DNA from: UBA4742 sp963734965
GTDB lineage: Bacteria > Actinomycetota > Acidimicrobiia > Acidimicrobiales > Acidimicrobilacustridaceae
Assembly: GCA_963734965.1 (NCBI GenBank)
Contig: CAVTJK010000003.1
Location: 1,054,001-1,118,000 of the forward strand
Length of the DNA stretch: 64,000 nucleotides
Reading direction: 5' to 3'
Below the pieces are notes generated by a model. It ran no database searches, was not told the origin of the DNA, and saw only the letters and a program-made list of their open reading frames with translations. Below are positions 61,166-64,000 of this stretch, piece after piece. The position numbers were made by a program, and so were the translations under genes. How positions within the stretch are numbered: the first letter of the stretch is position 1; the number at the start of each line of letters is the position of its first letter.

Positions 61166-61792
61166 TCAGGGCCAGCGCGCCAGCCCGTCCACCCTCGGGG
61201 CCACGAGCAGTCGGAGCTGACGCATCGGAGGTGGCGGACCGGCGTTCCCCTCGGTCCGCCACAGGTGGCTCATGATCGCCTTGGTGAGACGGAAGTAGGT
61301 GGTCAGCAACAGCAGCGCGAAGGGGAGCTCGATGAGCAGCGACGAGCCGAGGCTCAGCCATTGCTCACTGCTGCCCCACGAGAGCGTCACGTCGAACCAG
61401 ACGTCGCAGAGCAGCAGCACCGATGTGACGAGAAGGGCGGTGGTGGTGACCTGACGGGTGCGCAGGCCGAACCAGGTGGTGGCCGCCAGCGCGGCCAGCA
61501 GGGCCAGATCGAACCCGACCCAGGCCAGGCGCCAACCGCCGGACTGGTAGTGGTTCGGCAAGGTGACCGACAGGACCCAGATCCACGGGATCAGCACCGC
61601 GGTGGCCAGCACCGACGACGCCAGCACGAGCCGACGCCGGCGCCGCGCCGCCGGCGGGAACGAGACGGGTCGATCGCAGTCGGCCAGCCAGGCCGCCAGC
61701 TGGATGCGATCGCGGTCCGGGAGGGCGATCACGTCGGCCAGGCTCTCGACGGGTCGGGCCAGGTGGTTCGGCGAGTGCTGGGTTTCGGGCAT
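61166..61792 (-). CDS. Predicted membrane protein with four TM helices
   Basis: 208-residue protein. A soluble N-terminus (VIALPDRDRIQLAAWLADCD) and a basic patch precede TM segments LVLASSVLATAVLIPWIWVL, LAWVGFDLALLAALAATTWF, TTTALLVTSVLLLCDVWFDV and LLIELPFALLLLTTYFRL. A small family seen in actinobacteria; function unknown. Confidence 0.75.
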   Translation of the reverse strand: MPETQHSPNHLARPVESLADVIALPDRDRIQLAAWLADCDRPVSFPPAARRRRRLVLASSVLATAVLIPWIWVLSVTLPNHYQSGGWRLAWVGFDLALLAALAATTWFGLRTRQVTTTALLVTSVLLLCDVWFDVTLSWGSSEQWLSLGSSLLIELPFALLLLTTYFRLTKAIMSHLWRTEGNAGPPPPMRQLRLLVAPRVDGLARWP

Positions 61793-61940
61793 CGGAGGTC
61801 CTCCTGGGCGCTCGACTCGATGAGCTTGCCCGGCTCGGCGTCGAATCGCACCCGATCACCTCGAGGGGAGAAGCCGGAGACGGATCCTTGGGTCATGAAT
61901 CACCGCCTGCGCCCGCTAGCCTCAGGGCCACGGTTTCTGA

Positions 61941-61963
61941 CCTCGGGCCCGGCTGGGCCGAGG
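61941..61963 (+). promoter_or_regulatory. Leader hairpin upstream of clpP
   Basis: CCTCGG/CCGAGG arms with a GC-rich centre, between a possible -10 box TAGCCT (61917-61922) and the AAGGAG ribosome-binding site. Regulatory role not established. Confidence 0.3.
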
Positions 61964-61981
61964 CCTTCGACAAGGAGTCTC

Positions 61982-62590
61982 ATGGAGCATCCCCCGACCG
62001 TGCCGCCGGCACTGATGGCATCGCCGGCCAGCACGATGGACCCCACCCAGAACATGTTCCAGCTCCTGTTGAAGGAGCGCATCGTCTATCTGGGGTCCGA
62101 GGTCAACGACCAGGTGGCCAACTACCTGACCGCCCAGATGCTCTACCTCGAGGGCGAAGATCCCGAGAAGGACATCTGGCTCTACATCAACTCACCGGGC
62201 GGGTCGGTCACCGCCGGCATGGCCATCTACGACACGATGCAGTTCATCCAGCCCGACGTGGCCACGATCTGCATGGGCCTGGGCGCCTCGATGGGCCAGT
62301 TCCTGCTGTGCGCCGGTGCCGCCGGCAAGCGCTTCTCGCTGCCCCACGCCCGGATCATGATGCACCAGCCCCTCGGCGGCATCCAGGGCCAGGCCTCTGA
62401 CATCGCCATCCAGGCCGAGCAGATCATCTACACCAAGCGACTGATGGCCGAGAAGATCGCCGAGCACACGGGCCAGACCGTCGAACAGATCGAGCTCGAC
62501 TCCGAGCGCGACCGCTGGTTCACCGCCGAGCAGGCCCAGGAGTACGGCCTGATCGATCACGTGATCCACCGACGCGGCGAGATGCACTGA
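61982..62590 (+). CDS. clpP: ATP-dependent Clp protease proteolytic subunit
   Basis: 202-residue serine protease subunit that forms the ClpP tetradecamer. The catalytic triad is S103 (MGLGASMGQFLL), H128 (RIMMHQPLGG) and D177 (SERDRWF), each offset by six from E. coli ClpP. WLYINSPGGSVTAGMAIYDT is the oxyanion region. The sequence has ASMGQF where many ClpP have ASMGAF. ATG 61982 has AAGGAG upstream. A single clpP is seen in the window, without clpX or a second paralogue, which actinobacteria often have. Confidence 0.96.
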   Translation: MEHPPTVPPALMASPASTMDPTQNMFQLLLKERIVYLGSEVNDQVANYLTAQMLYLEGEDPEKDIWLYINSPGGSVTAGMAIYDTMQFIQPDVATICMGLGASMGQFLLCAGAAGKRFSLPHARIMMHQPLGGIQGQASDIAIQAEQIIYTKRLMAEKIAEHTGQTVEQIELDSERDRWFTAEQAQEYGLIDHVIHRRGEMH

Positions 62591-62601
62591 CCGATCCGCA
62601 G

Positions 62602-62673
62602 GTCCGGTGATCAGGTGAGGGTGATCCCGGTCCGGCCGATTCCACGTCCGGTGATCAGGTGAGCGTGATCCCG
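62602..62673. repeat. Direct repeat of a gene 3' end, 44-bp spacing
   Basis: A 28-nt block (GTCCGGTGATCAGGTGAG, then G/C, GTGATCCCG) occurs at 62602-62629 and 62646-62673 with one mismatch. The second copy contains the stop codon (62655-62657, minus strand) of the following gene; the first repeats the same TGA context. Confidence 0.65.
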
Positions 62674-63212
62674 CAGGTCTTCTGGGTGTAGTCGGCGACG
62701 GCACGCCCGGCCGCCTCGACCTTGGCGATCTGGTCCTCCTGGCGGCGTACGGCGGCGGCGAGCGCCGCCTCGGGATCCGACGCACCCTTCACCGCCCGGG
62801 CCAGGCCGTCGGCGTAGCGGACCATGACGTCCACCTGGGCCTCGATGGCCACCGGGGCGACCTTGGCGGCGTGGTCGAGGCGGGCCACGGCGGCGACGAT
62901 CTGGTCGGCGTCGCCCGAGGCGAGGACCGAGTTGAGGCTGCGGGCGGCCTCGATGCGCGGGCAGAACGTCTCGGCCGTCCGGGGCTCGCCCGGCCGGCGG
63001 ACCACCATGACGACGGCCGCGACGACCAGCACCAACGCGACGAGGCCGCTGCCGAGCCGCAGTTGCTTCCGTTGCCGGATCGCTTCGTCGGTTTCGGTGA
63101 TCGCGGCCTCGGCGCGCGCCACGGCGTCTCCCTGTCCCTGCCCGCAGCCTTGCGGCGCCGAGTATGACGGACCCCACGCGCTCAGGCGTGGATGGCCCGT
63201 CGCCGCCCCCAC
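62655..63212 (-). CDS. Membrane-anchored helical protein of unknown function
   Basis: 185 residues as listed; the start is uncertain (ATG 63212 or a GTG further in). A single TM helix (LGSGLVALVLVVAAVVMVV) is flanked by a charged cytoplasmic part (AEAAITETDEAIRQRKQLRL) and an extracytoplasmic helical domain with two Cys (TFCPRIEAARSLNSVL and YTQKTCGITLT) that may form a disulfide. No family recognised. Confidence 0.65.
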   Translation of the reverse strand: MGAATGHPRLSAWGPSYSAPQGCGQGQGDAVARAEAAITETDEAIRQRKQLRLGSGLVALVLVVAAVVMVVRRPGEPRTAETFCPRIEAARSLNSVLASGDADQIVAAVARLDHAAKVAPVAIEAQVDVMVRYADGLARAVKGASDPEAALAAAVRRQEDQIAKVEAAGRAVADYTQKTCGITLT

Positions 63213-63228
63213 CTCTCGACCCCCGGTG

Positions 63229-63275
63229 TTCTTGCGGCGTCTGAGGGCGCACCACGCCCTTCATCGCCGCCAGAA
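63229..63275 (-). repeat. 47-bp imperfect palindromic element, copy B
   Basis: Outer arms TTCTTGCGGCG (63229-63239) and CGCCGCCAGAA (63265-63275) pair at 10 of 11 positions; inner arms AGGGCG (63244-63249) and CGCCCT (63255-63260) form a second hairpin. 63256-63278 is the exact reverse complement of 21168-21190 (copy A, 23 nt). It lies between the rpe stop and the next minus-strand gene. Confidence 0.6.
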
Positions 63276-63288
63276 GCCCGAGCGGGCT
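63275..63288 (-). terminator. Short hairpin after rpe
   Basis: AGCCC-GAGC-GGGCT directly after the epimerase stop on the minus strand, next to palindromic element B. Probably part of the rpe terminator. Confidence 0.35.
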
Positions 63289-63291
63289 GAT

Positions 63292-64000
63292 TCAGCGGGC
63301 GGATTCGGCCGTGGCGCGCAGGGTGGACACGGCGTGGTCGAGGCCGTCGGGATCGGCGAACAGCGCCGAGCCGGCGACCAGGATGTTGGCGCCGGCGGCG
63401 ACCGCCCCGGCCACGGTCGACACGGAGATCCCGCCATCGACCTCGATGTCGACGTCGACGTCGCGCTCGACGATGACCTGGCGCAGGGCGGCGATCTTGG
63501 GCTCCATGGTGGCGATGTAGCGCTGGCCCCCGAAGCCCGGGTTCACGGTCATGACCAGCACCATGTCGACGAGGTCGAGCACGTTGGTGACGTGGTCGAT
63601 CGGCGTGGCCGGGCTGATGGCGACCGCAGCCGTGGCTCCGAGCTCGCCGATGGCGCCCAGCACGCGGTGCAGGTGGGTGCAGGCCTCGGCGTGGACGATG
63701 AGCCGCTGGCACCCGGCCTCGACGTAGAGGTGGGCCAGTCGATCGGGTTCGTTGACCATGAGGTGGGCCTCGAACGGCACGCTGAGCAGCGGCCGCACCG
63801 ACGCGATGACGTCGGGCCCGAAGGTCAGGTTGGGCACGAACTGGCCGTCCATGACGTCGAACTGCATGCGATCGACCCCCGCCTTCTCGAGGGCCACGCA
63901 GCCGTCACCGAAGTTGGCGAAGTCGATCGGGAGCACCGAGGGGGCGATCTCGATGGCCCTGGGTGATCCCTGGGCGGTCGGGGCTGAGGTGGAGGTGGAG
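63292..64000 (-). CDS. rpe: Ribulose-phosphate 3-epimerase, 5' end cut by window
   Basis: Pentose-phosphate/Calvin-pathway enzyme interconverting ribulose-5-P and xylulose-5-P; TIM barrel. IEIAPSVLPIDFANFGDGC is the opening strand with catalytic Ser/Asp, MQFDVMDGQFVPNLTFGPDV carries the metal-binding DxMDGxF motif, FEAHLMVNEPDRL the metal His, MTVNPGFGGQRYI the phosphate loop and DIEVDGGISVSTV the second catalytic Asp. The frame is open to the right edge, so the start lies outside. Confidence 0.93.
   Translation of the reverse strand, partial: STSTSAPTAQGSPRAIEIAPSVLPIDFANFGDGCVALEKAGVDRMQFDVMDGQFVPNLTFGPDVIASVRPLLSVPFEAHLMVNEPDRLAHLYVEAGCQRLIVHAEACTHLHRVLGAIGELGATAAVAISPATPIDHVTNVLDLVDMVLVMTVNPGFGGQRYIATMEPKIAALRQVIVERDVDVDIEVDGGISVSTVAGAVAAGANILVAGSALFADPDGLDHAVSTLRATAESAR

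Noticed and set aside
1..64000. CRISPR arrays, insertion sequences, prophage genes, toxin-antitoxin or restriction systems
   Set aside because: No regularly spaced identical repeats with unique spacers, and no transposase, integrase, Cas, methylase/nuclease or phage structural genes were recognised.

Overview
The window is a GC-rich (roughly 70% by eye) chromosomal segment of an actinobacterium. F420-type luciferase-like oxidoreductases, a mycothiol-type maleylpyruvate isomerase-family protein, TANNNT -10 boxes lying right at start codons (apparently leaderless mRNAs), GTG starts and GTGA/ATGA gene overlaps all fit Actinomycetota. An uncultured or aquatic Acidimicrobiia-like lineage is my best guess (inference only). 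No phage, insertion sequence, CRISPR array or plasmid function was seen.

Region 1 (1-28.9 kb) is an exopolysaccharide / O-antigen-like locus. It holds a sugar aminotransferase, an undecaprenyl-phosphate sugar transferase, five glycosyltransferases (two GT2, two GT4, one WsaF-like), a Wzx flippase, an O-antigen ligase/polymerase, a Wzz-type chain-length protein and an O-acyltransferase. It also holds a polysaccharide deacetylase, a methyltransferase, a GNAT protein, a 2OG-Fe(II) oxygenase paired with an unknown Rossmann protein, an MFS transporter, a beta-propeller protein and two secreted beta-helix proteins (one with DUF4082). An orphan PhoB/OmpR-type response regulator and a divergent PAS/degenerate-GGDEF protein sit inside it. 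Three promoters of this locus carry TTCAG/CTGAA direct repeats with an 11-bp period, which suggests a dedicated regulon.

Region 2 (28.9-46 kb) starts with tRNA-Leu(UAG) and is a chain of small regulator-plus-enzyme modules: SDR/TetR; MarR with a SnoaL-SRPBCC-methyltransferase operon; SnoaL/LuxR/YdhR/SARP/P450; SQR-like flavoprotein with truncated hemoglobin; TetR with an MMPL exporter. Region 3 (46-64 kb) is mostly catabolic or housekeeping: VOC protein, MarR with D-aminoacylase and a TauD-type dioxygenase, GH13, YjbR, an ACMSD-like amidohydrolase divergent from an acyl-CoA dehydrogenase, a cNMP-domain flavoprotein, two LLM oxidoreductases, an MBL hydrolase, a second TauD-type enzyme, ClpP and ribulose-phosphate 3-epimerase (cut by the window end).

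Many genes in 0.4-20.4 kb and 52.1-56.5 kb are broken by single-base indels, mostly +1 insertions, whereas 20.5-52 kb and 56.5-64 kb are clean. I read these as sequence errors and annotate the reconstructed genes. One consequence is that an apparent glycosyltransferase-flippase fusion is more likely two overlapping genes. Repeats of note are a 47-bp imperfect palindrome present twice (21.2 and 63.2 kb), a 73-bp tandem repeat carrying a 15-bp-stem hairpin (54.6 kb), and several places where the 3' end of a gene including its stop codon is repeated just downstream.
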